Positions 1 to 3,173 of a stretch of 5,530 nt of DNA are shown one piece after another. Source of the DNA: Candidatus Omnitrophota bacterium (GTDB taxonomy: Bacteria > Omnitrophota > 4484-213); the NCBI GenBank assembly GCA_030640885.1, contig DAOWIN010000098.1, positions 1 to 5,530 on the forward strand, in the 5' to 3' direction. The notes below the pieces were generated by a model. It saw nothing but the letters and a program-made list of their open reading frames with translations. It was not told the DNA's origin and searched no databases. The position numbers and the translations under genes were made by a program. Each line of letters opens with the position of its first letter. The first letter of the stretch is position 1.

Positions 1-1
1 C

Positions 2-424
2 AACCAAGGGGCTATTTTTTCCTATGTGCATCGCGGGAGAATTGGGGTTTTAGTAGAAATAAACTGCGAAACCGATTTTGTTGCTCGCAATGAGGAATTT
101 AAAAAATTCGGCAAAAATATTGCTATGCAGGTTGCCGCCGCCCATCCTCTTTATATCAAAAAAGAAGATGTTCCAACAGAAGTGGAAGAGAAAGAAAAAG
201 ATGTTTTAAAAGCCCAAATTGATAAAGCAAAGGATGAAAATATTGTTAATAAAATTATGGAAGGGAAACTGAGAAAATTTTATGAGCAGGTTTGCTTACT
301 TGACCAATCTTTTATCAGGGACACAGATATTAAAATAATAGATTATTTGAAAGAGTTGGTTGCCAAGATAGGAGAAAATATAGTTATCAAAAGATTTGTT
401 AGATATGAATTGGGAGAGATATAA
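2..424 (+). CDS. tsf: Elongation factor Ts, 3' part (5' end outside window)
   Basis: EF-Ts is the cytoplasmic nucleotide-exchange factor that releases GDP from EF-Tu so that it can reload with GTP. The reading frame is open from the first complete codon (position 2), so the gene starts upstream. A GTG at 26 is an internal Val codon, because the family's conserved sequence continues on both sides of it. Visible hallmarks are RIGVLVEI followed by NCETDFVARN (TDFV at nt 71-82, the segment that contacts the EF-Tu nucleotide site) and a C-terminal KIGENIVIKRF...YELGE block. The missing N-terminal part should carry the UBA-like EF-Tu-binding domain. The frame ends soon after that block, as in the short EF-Ts form of about 200 residues (Thermus-like) rather than the longer E. 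coli form. The loop before RIGVL (YVHRGRIG) looks one or two residues shorter than usual. It is followed by pyrH after 45 bp, as in the common rpsB-tsf-pyrH-frr cluster. Confidence 0.95.
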   Translation, partial: NQGAIFSYVHRGRIGVLVEINCETDFVARNEEFKKFGKNIAMQVAAAHPLYIKKEDVPTEVEEKEKDVLKAQIDKAKDENIVNKIMEGKLRKFYEQVCLLDQSFIRDTDIKIIDYLKELVAKIGENIVIKRFVRYELGEI

Positions 425-429
425 AAACA

Positions 430-461
430 AGCTGCAGGCTGCAAGCTTCAGGTAAGAAAGG
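430..461. repeat. Heptad tandem repeat (RGCTGCA) after tsf
   Basis: Three consecutive 7-nt units, AGCTGCA (430-436), GGCTGCA (437-443) and AGCTTCA (444-450), are followed by GGTAAGAAAGG. A related stretch with the same start and the same GTAAGAAA end lies just behind the frr stop codon (1929-1953). The tract fills the tsf-pyrH gap, and its 3' end doubles as the pyrH ribosome-binding region. Confidence 0.6.
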
Positions 462-469
462 GAAAATTT

Positions 470-1186
470 ATGATGCCTACCCCAAAATATAAACGGATTA
501 TATTAAAATTGAGCGGAGAGGTTTTGCAAGGGGCTTTAAACTACGGGATTGAATCCAATATCATTTTTTCTATTGCCGAGGAGATAAAAGAAATCAAGGA
601 TTTAGGAAGCGAGGTGGCAATAGTTATCGGCGGAGGAAACATTTTTCGCGGAGTAAAAGGGGTGAACGGAGGAATTGATCGGGCAACTGCTGATTATATG
701 GGGATGTTAGCTACAGTAATTAATGGAATGGCTTTGCAGAGCGCCCTGGAAAAGTTAGGCGTATTCAGCCGTTTGCAAACAGCAATTAAGATGGAACAGT
801 TGGCCGAGCCGTATATTCGGCGAAGGGCGATGAGACATTTGGAAAAAGGAAGAATAGTCATTTTTGCCGGCGGGACAGGTAATCCTTACTTTACTACTGA
901 CACCGCAGCGGCTTTGCGTGCCGCCGAGATTAAAGCGGAGGTTATCCTAAAAGCAACAAAGGTAGATGGCATCTATTCTGCTGACCCTAAAAAGGTAAAA
1001 GATGCTAAAAAGATAGATAGATTGAGTTTTATTGATATTTTGAATAGGAAGCTTAAAATAATGGATGCAACGGCAGTTTCTTTATGTATGGAGAATAAGA
1101 TTCCTATCATTGTTTTTAACCTGTTGCAAAAAGGGAATGTCTGCCGGGTTATTTTGGGCGAGAAGATTGGAACGCTGGTAGAGTGA
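470..1186 (+). CDS. pyrH: UMP kinase (uridylate kinase)
   Basis: This cytoplasmic enzyme phosphorylates UMP to UDP with ATP in pyrimidine nucleotide synthesis; in bacteria it is a hexamer of the amino-acid-kinase fold, unrelated to eukaryotic UMP/CMP kinases. The 238-residue length is normal. The motifs occur in family order: KLSGE (13-17), GGGNIFRG (54-61), DRATADYMGML (70-80), the acceptor-site GTGNPYFTTDTAA (135-147), KATKVDGIYSADP (161-173) and MDATA (198-202). The start has two adjacent ATGs at 470 and 473. A purine-rich GAAAGGG ends 7 nt before the first and 10 nt before the second, so either could be used; I give the first. The gene sits between tsf and frr in the conserved translation cluster. 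The family is often regulated by UTP inhibition and GTP activation, but nothing in this DNA shows that. No residue looks lost. Confidence 0.97.
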   Translation: MMPTPKYKRIILKLSGEVLQGALNYGIESNIIFSIAEEIKEIKDLGSEVAIVIGGGNIFRGVKGVNGGIDRATADYMGMLATVINGMALQSALEKLGVFSRLQTAIKMEQLAEPYIRRRAMRHLEKGRIVIFAGGTGNPYFTTDTAAALRAAEIKAEVILKATKVDGIYSADPKKVKDAKKIDRLSFIDILNRKLKIMDATAVSLCMENKIPIIVFNLLQKGNVCRVILGEKIGTLVE

Positions 1187-1194
1187 ATGAAGCC

Positions 1195-1227
1195 ACAATT
1201 TAGGCGACTACAAGGAGACTAAATTGT
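1195..1227. repeat. Hairpin 1 of the pyrH-frr gap
   Basis: A perfect 9-bp inverted repeat, ACAATTTAG (1195-1203) and CTAAATTGT (1219-1227), encloses a 15-nt loop and begins 8 bp after the pyrH stop. It has no T run behind it, so it is not a standard intrinsic terminator. It is the first of three hairpins that fill most of the 165-bp gap to frr. Confidence 0.55.
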
Positions 1228-1239
1228 ATAGCTGAATTT

Positions 1240-1294
1240 ACCCAGCACTAATTTTTCAGGGATGTTTAACCGCAGCAGAAAATTAGTGCTGGGT
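1240..1294. repeat. Hairpin 2 of the pyrH-frr gap (16-bp stem)
   Basis: A perfect 16-bp inverted repeat (1240-1255 with 1279-1294) has arms containing CCCAGCACTAATTTT and its complement, around a 23-nt loop. Only three T residues follow, so termination looks weak. The equal arms and small core resemble a short palindromic intergenic repeat. An RNA element such as a processing site or attenuator within the operon is also possible. Confidence 0.65.
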
Positions 1295-1306
1295 TTAATG
1301 CGCATA

Positions 1307-1338
1307 GCAACTTACGAGCACTTCGTTCCGTAAGTTGC
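1307..1338. repeat. Hairpin 3 of the pyrH-frr gap
   Basis: A perfect 10-bp inverted repeat, GCAACTTACG (1307-1316) and CGTAAGTTGC (1329-1338), surrounds a 12-nt loop. It ends 13 bp before the frr start codon. No T run follows. In mRNA it would lie just upstream of the frr initiation region, where it could influence translation or mRNA processing; this role is inference. Confidence 0.6.
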
Positions 1339-1351
1339 ATGCTTATTAAAA

Positions 1352-1924
1352 ATGGAAGAAAGGATAGGAGAAAAAGAGGTTTTTGGAGAGATGGCAGGGA
1401 AGATGAAAAAGAGTTTAGAAACAACAAACCAACAACTTTCCAATCTAAGAACTAATCGTCCTTCACCTCATATATTAGAAAATATAAAAGTGGAATACTA
1501 TGGGAGTTTGGTGCCGTTAAAGCAGTTAGCTTCTATTACTAATCCTGGCCCGCGTCTTTTGGTTGTTCAGCCTTGGGATATTGCCTCAATAGAAGAAATA
1601 CGCAAGGCAATATTAAAAACAAACTTAGGTTTTTCACCGGAAAGTGATAAGAAAATGATTCGGATAACAATTCCCCAATTAGATGCTCAAAGAAGGGAGG
1701 AGATAGTTAAACTCGCCCATCAGATTACCGAGCAGGGAAGAATTTCTGTCCGCGCTGAAAGAAGAGAAGCAAACGAGCGTTTAGAAAATTTAAAGAAGGG
1801 AGGAAAGATAGGCGAGGATGAAAGATTTAGAGACAAGGAAAGGGTGCAAGAGCTTACCAACAGTTATATTAAACAAATAGATGAGGCATTAAAGAAGAAA
1901 GAAGAAGAGATTAGGGAAGTATAA
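1352..1924 (+). CDS. frr: Ribosome recycling factor
   Basis: RRF splits post-termination 70S ribosomes together with EF-G so that the subunits can be reused. At 190 residues it is slightly longer than the usual 185 or so. Family blocks visible in order are LRTNRPSP (32-39), IKVEYYGSLVPLKQLA (45-60), the domain II region PRLLVVQPWD (67-76), IRITIPQLDAQRREE (103-117), the helical VRAERREAN (133-141), and a charged C-terminal helix rich in Lys and Glu. The N-terminus is uncertain. ATG 1352 has no Shine-Dalgarno sequence, only an AT-rich stretch behind hairpin 3. In-frame ATGs at 1391 (GGAGAG directly before it) and 1403 would cut into the first long helix. I keep 1352 because family members usually have about a dozen residues before the MKKS segment, and the later starts leave too few. 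The gene is third in the tsf-pyrH-frr set, but 165 bp from pyrH. Confidence 0.95.
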   Translation: MEERIGEKEVFGEMAGKMKKSLETTNQQLSNLRTNRPSPHILENIKVEYYGSLVPLKQLASITNPGPRLLVVQPWDIASIEEIRKAILKTNLGFSPESDKKMIRITIPQLDAQRREEIVKLAHQITEQGRISVRAERREANERLENLKKGGKIGEDERFRDKERVQELTNSYIKQIDEALKKKEEEIREV

Positions 1925-1928
1925 AATG

Positions 1929-1953
1929 AGCTGCAGGTTGTAAGTAAGAAAAG
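1929..1953. repeat. Second copy of the post-gene GCTGCAGG repeat
   Basis: Starting 5 bp after the frr stop codon, AGCTGCAGGTTGTAAG runs into TAAGAAAAG. This matches the tract behind tsf (430-461) with two substitutions in the first part and a gap of a few bases before TAAGAAA. Two matching tracts directly behind two genes of the same operon suggest a dispersed repeat rather than chance. Confidence 0.5.
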
Positions 1954-1968
1954 ATAAAGAAAATCTGT

Positions 1969-2002
1969 AATTTGAAATTTTTGCTAAATTTCAAATTTTT
2001 TT
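1969..2002 (+). terminator. AT-rich intrinsic terminator after frr
   Basis: A perfect 12-bp stem, AATTTGAAATTT (1969-1980) and its complement (1986-1997), with a 5-nt loop, runs straight into seven T residues (1996-2002). The stem has only one G-C pair, so its strength is doubtful. Its place 44 bp behind frr and just before the tRNA region fits the end of the tsf-pyrH-frr transcript. Confidence 0.65.
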
Positions 2003-2007
2003 GTTGT

Positions 2008-2086
2008 GGACCGCTAGCTCATCTGGTAAAGCACCGCCTTTCCTCACTCGCGAAGCGAGAGCCGAAGACGCCAAAGGCGGCTGAGG
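2008..2086 (+). pseudogene. Decayed tRNA-Lys copy (tRNA pseudogene)
   Basis: The first 30 nt or so nearly equal the intact tRNA-Lys at 2283. They differ at tRNA position 3 (G to A) and position 22 (G to A, which breaks a D-stem pair). CTAGCTCATCTGGTA and the 5' anticodon-stem strand ACCGCC are identical. After CCGCCTTT the sequence diverges, with a CTCGC-GAA-GCGAG hairpin (2047-2059) where the anticodon and variable regions should be. Similarity to the tRNA 3' end returns weakly: CGAAGACGCCAAAGGCGGCT resembles the T-loop and 3' acceptor strand of the intact gene. The total length is close to that of a tRNA. No proper T stem, anticodon or CCA can be read. CCGCCTTT (2034-2041) could also pair with AAAGGCGG (2073-2080), and CCTCA (2042-2046) with TGAGG (2082-2086), followed by TTTTTT at 2091-2096. 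It is most likely a dead duplicate. A transcribed RNA with a new fold cannot be excluded. Confidence 0.6.
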
Positions 2087-2282
2087 GTAATTTTTTGTTT
2101 ATTTTTTCCTTTTCTCGCCAAATCCTTATAGAGGCGATAAAGAAATTGTCTTTAATAATACTTGCAGGCGAGTCCTGAAACGTATGGTGCAGGGCGAGAT
2201 TCTGAGCGAAGCGAAGGATAAAAACATAGTTAGTCGTAGTGCTATAACTACAAAGCTTTTTGAGATAATAAATTTAATTTGT
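2087..2282. other. Spacer between decayed and intact tRNA-Lys; no gene seen
   Basis: I find no convincing gene here. The stretch starts with T-rich runs (2091-2109). CTCGCC (2114-2119) is complementary to GGCGAG (2167-2172). An imperfect direct repeat of the form GCAGG(G)CGAGnnnCTGA occurs at 2164-2178 and 2189-2205, and runs into a GCGAAGC core (2206-2212). A small inverted repeat GTAGT/ACTAC (2236-2240, 2247-2251) follows. GATAAT at 2264-2269 could be the -10 box of the tRNA-Lys gene, about 14 bp ahead of it, but no good -35 box is visible at 16-18 bp spacing. Confidence 0.4.
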
Positions 2283-2358
2283 GGGCCGCTAGCTCATCTG
2301 GTAGAGCACCGCCCTTTTAAGGCGGTTGTGCTTGGTTCGAGACCAAGGCGGCTCACCA
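2283..2358 (+). tRNA. tRNA-Lys, anticodon TTT
   Basis: A full cloverleaf can be drawn by hand. The acceptor stem pairs GGGCCGC (2283-2289) with GCGGCTC (2348-2354), with one G-T wobble. The D stem is GCTC/GAGC and the anticodon stem is CCGCC/GGCGG around loop CTTTTAA, with the TTT anticodon at 2316-2318. The variable loop is TTGTG, and the T arm is CTTGG-TTCGAGA-CCAAG. The discriminator is A2355, and CCA is encoded (2356-2358). Anticodon UUU reads AAA and AAG lysine codons. A damaged relative lies 275 bp upstream. Confidence 0.96.
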
Positions 2359-2360
2359 AC

Positions 2361-2379
2361 CATTCGCCTTCGGCGAATG
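2361..2379. repeat. Mini-hairpin behind tRNA-Lys
   Basis: CATTCGCC (2361-2368) pairs perfectly with GGCGAATG (2372-2379) across a TTC triloop, 2 bp behind the CCA of tRNA-Lys. No T run follows, so it is not a typical terminator. It could mark a 3' processing boundary or be a small dispersed palindrome; it resembles the other triloop hairpins at 2047-2059 and 2551-2571. Confidence 0.6.
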
Positions 2380-2405
2380 ATAAATCTTAATATCTAAAGA
2401 ATTTT

Positions 2406-2445
2406 TTGGAAATTGGAAATTGGTATTTATTGGAAATTGGAAATT
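2406..2445. repeat. TTGGAAA heptad repeats
   Basis: Four copies of TTGGAAA occur in two adjacent pairs (2406-2419 and 2430-2443), separated by TTGGTATTTA (2420-2429). The period is exactly 7 within each pair. The tract lies between the two tRNA genes and has no coding potential that I recognise. Confidence 0.7.
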
Positions 2446-2472
2446 ACCGAAAATTTCAAAGGAATTTTCGGT
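2446..2472. repeat. Hairpin just before tRNA-Glu
   Basis: ACCGAAAATT (2446-2455) pairs perfectly with AATTTTCGGT (2463-2472) across a 7-nt loop and ends one base before the tRNA-Glu acceptor stem. If tRNA-Lys and tRNA-Glu are cotranscribed, this hairpin would lie in the spacer, where 5' processing takes place. There is no T tract, so it is unlikely to be a terminator. Confidence 0.55.
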
Positions 2473-2473
2473 T

Positions 2474-2551
2474 GTCCCCATCGTCCAGCCTGGCCTAGGA
2501 CACCAGATTTTCGATCTGATAACACCGGTTCGAATCCGGTTGGGGACGCCA
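2474..2551 (+). tRNA. tRNA-Glu, anticodon TTC
   Basis: The acceptor stem GTCCCCA (2474-2480) pairs fully with TGGGGAC (2541-2547). The D stem is GTCC/GGAC, and the T arm is ACCGG-TTCGAAT-CCGGT. The anticodon arm is CCAGA-TTTTCGA-TCTGA with TTC at 2510-2512. The discriminator is G2548 and CCA is encoded (2549-2551). The overall sequence, including GTCCCC, AGGACACC and TAACA, resembles bacterial tRNA-Glu. Two details differ from the common form: the outermost anticodon-stem pair (27-43) is C-A rather than Watson-Crick, and position 37 is G where A is more usual. Neither prevents folding. tRNA-Glu also supplies tetrapyrrole synthesis in organisms that use glutamyl-tRNA reductase. Confidence 0.93.
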
Positions 2552-2571
2552 AATTTTGCTTCGCAAAATTT
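2551..2571. repeat. Mini-hairpin behind tRNA-Glu
   Basis: AAATTTTGC (2551-2559) pairs perfectly with GCAAAATTT (2563-2571) across a TTC triloop. Its first base is the final A of the tRNA-Glu CCA. The core GCTTCGC is the complement of GCGAAGC, the same core seen at 2050-2056 and 2206-2212. It lacks a long T run and leads directly into the first copy of the 43-nt repeat. Confidence 0.6.
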
Positions 2572-2611
2572 GATCCTGATCCGCCTTAGGCGGAGAAGGA
2601 CCTAAACAAAA
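2569..2611. repeat. 43-nt palindromic repeat, copy A
   Basis: It begins TTTGATCCTGATCC and ends GGACCTAAACAAAA. The centre is a perfect palindrome TCCGCC-TTA-GGCGGA, with partly complementary flanks (GATCCT and AGGACC). It matches copy B (2622-2664) at 38 of 43 positions by eye. The form resembles REP-type intergenic repeats; no transposase is nearby. Confidence 0.75.
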
Positions 2612-2621
2612 CAAAGAAATT

Positions 2622-2664
2622 TTTGATCCTGGTCCGTCTAAGGCGGAGAAAGACCTGAACAAAA
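2622..2664. repeat. 43-nt palindromic repeat, copy B
   Basis: This is the direct repeat of copy A, offset by 53 nt. The central palindrome is TCCGTC-TAA-GGCGGA, still pairable through a T-G wobble. Its 3' end (GAACAAAA) is also the 5' base of the following terminator stem (from 2657), so the repeat and terminator overlap. Confidence 0.75.
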
Positions 2665-2700
2665 AGCCCTTTGGCGAGTAAGCCAAAGGGCTTTTTGTTC
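2657..2700 (+). terminator. Strong intrinsic terminator, possibly bidirectional
   Basis: A perfect 19-bp stem (2657-2675 with 2682-2700) has a 6-nt loop GAGTAA. The core AGCCCTTTGGC/GCCAAAGGGCT is GC-rich and is flanked by AAAAA on the left and TTTTT on the right. That gives a U tract on either strand, so it could stop transcription from both sides. It separates the tRNA region from the cupin-typA unit. Confidence 0.9.
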
Positions 2701-2739
2701 ATATTGAGTTATTTAAAGGGTTTTCTTGAAAGAAAATAA

Positions 2740-2768
2740 TTGTATAAATTGGTATAAATTGGTATAAT
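2740..2768 (+). promoter_or_regulatory. Probable promoter of the cupin-typA unit, with iterated -10 boxes
   Basis: A perfect TATAAT (2763-2768) lies 17 bp behind TTGTAT (2740-2745), a weak match to a sigma-70 -35 box. It is preceded by two copies of TATAAATTGG (2743-2752, 2753-2762), so TATAAA/TATAAA/TATAAT occur at exact 10-bp steps. The position just after a strong terminator and upstream of the next gene supports a promoter. Transcription would start near 2775, giving a 5' leader of about 120 nt. Confidence 0.6.
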
Positions 2769-2770
2769 AA

Positions 2771-2809
2771 AATATGCAATTAGGTGCTTCTTGCGTGTGC
2801 AAGCATATT
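2771..2809 (+). other. Possible structured 5' leader of the cupin mRNA
   Basis: AATATGC (2771-2777) pairs with GCATATT (2803-2809). Inside it a small TTGC-GTGT-GCAA hairpin (2791-2802) abuts the outer stem. The expected transcription start falls within the first stem, so the whole stem may not be present in RNA. I recognise no riboswitch class. The rest of the leader up to 2882 shows no further clear feature. Confidence 0.3.
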
Positions 2810-2882
2810 CTATTCGTTGGATTAGTCAGTAAAAAACTTGTTAGTGCTACCAAGCGTGCAAATTCGCATTGGAATTGATGAA

Positions 2883-2890
2883 GAGGAGGT
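2883..2890 (+). promoter_or_regulatory. Strong ribosome binding site for the cupin gene
   Basis: GAGGAGGT is a near-complete Shine-Dalgarno sequence, with the last G 5 nt before ATG 2895. It decides the start codon: the upstream extension of this frame to a TTG at 2838 has no such signal and would add 19 residues absent from the family. Confidence 0.85.
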
Positions 2891-2894
2891 AAAG

Positions 2895-3164
2895 ATGGGA
2901 ATAAAAGTACAAAAATTAACGCAAGAGCAGCTTAAAGAGATGGGTGTGTTTGATTGGCCGATATGGGAGAAAGAAATTTCGCGTTTTGATTGGTATTATG
3001 ATAGTATAGAGGAATGCTATCTTCTTGAAGGCCAGGTTATAGTGGAGACCAAAGATGGCGAAAGCGTGAGTTTTGGCAAAGGGGATTTTGTTATTTTTCC
3101 CAAGGGGTTATCCTGCGCTTGGGATATAAAAGAAGCAGTAAGGAAACATTACAATTTTAAGTAA
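2895..3164 (+). CDS. Small cupin-domain protein (TM1112/DUF861 type)
   Basis: This is an 89-residue single-domain beta-barrel protein of the cupin superfamily. It closely resembles the small Thermotoga maritima cupin TM1112 along its whole length, as I recall that sequence. Shared signature segments are WPIWEKEISRFDWYYD, CYLLEGQVIVET, GKGDFVIFPKGLSC and the C-terminal VRKHYNF. The group is often labelled DUF861 or Cupin_3, related by fold to ureidoglycine aminohydrolase, but the substrate of these short members is not established. The usual two-histidine cupin metal motif is not apparent: the first motif region has EECYLLEG, and the only His is in the terminal KHYNF. Metal binding is therefore uncertain. 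It is probably cytoplasmic, as no signal peptide is visible. It is the first gene after the 2740-2768 promoter, and typA begins 9 bp after its stop, so the two are likely cotranscribed. Confidence 0.9.
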   Translation: MGIKVQKLTQEQLKEMGVFDWPIWEKEISRFDWYYDSIEECYLLEGQVIVETKDGESVSFGKGDFVIFPKGLSCAWDIKEAVRKHYNFK

Positions 3165-3173
3165 TTAAAAATT

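Noticed and set aside
1195..1338. Intrinsic terminators between pyrH and frr
   Set aside because: None of the three stems is followed by more than three T residues, so they do not meet the usual pattern.
2008..2097. T-box riboswitch
   Set aside because: No T-box consensus bulge sequence is seen, and no aminoacyl-tRNA synthetase or amino-acid gene lies downstream; the similarity is to the tRNA itself.
1972..2178. Open frame of 68 codons on the + strand
   Set aside because: It runs through the decayed tRNA-Lys and the terminator loop. The LAHLVKHR-type peptide is the known translation artefact of a tRNA-Lys sequence.
2008..2282. Intron-containing or split tRNA-Lys
   Set aside because: The 8-bp anticodon-like stem suggested an insert in the anticodon loop, but no T arm or GCGGTCC acceptor strand follows, and no group I intron core is evident in the few bases available.
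2184..2390. Open frame of 68 codons on the + strand
   Set aside because: It covers the intact tRNA-Lys; PLAHLVEHRPFKA is a tRNA translated by mistake, and there is no ribosome-binding site.
2008..2571. CRISPR-like array formed by the repeated hairpins
   Set aside because: The repeats differ in sequence and length, spacing is irregular, and no cas gene is present.
2420..2686. Open frames on both strands over tRNA-Glu and the 43-nt repeats
   Set aside because: These are translations of tRNA-Glu (the minus-strand PDSNRCYQIENLV type) and of palindromic repeats, with no protein family signal.
2774..2878. A 34-codon ATG frame in the leader of the cupin gene, possible leader peptide
   Set aside because: No ribosome-binding site precedes it, it starts at about the predicted transcription start, and its composition shows no run of one amino acid as in attenuation peptides.
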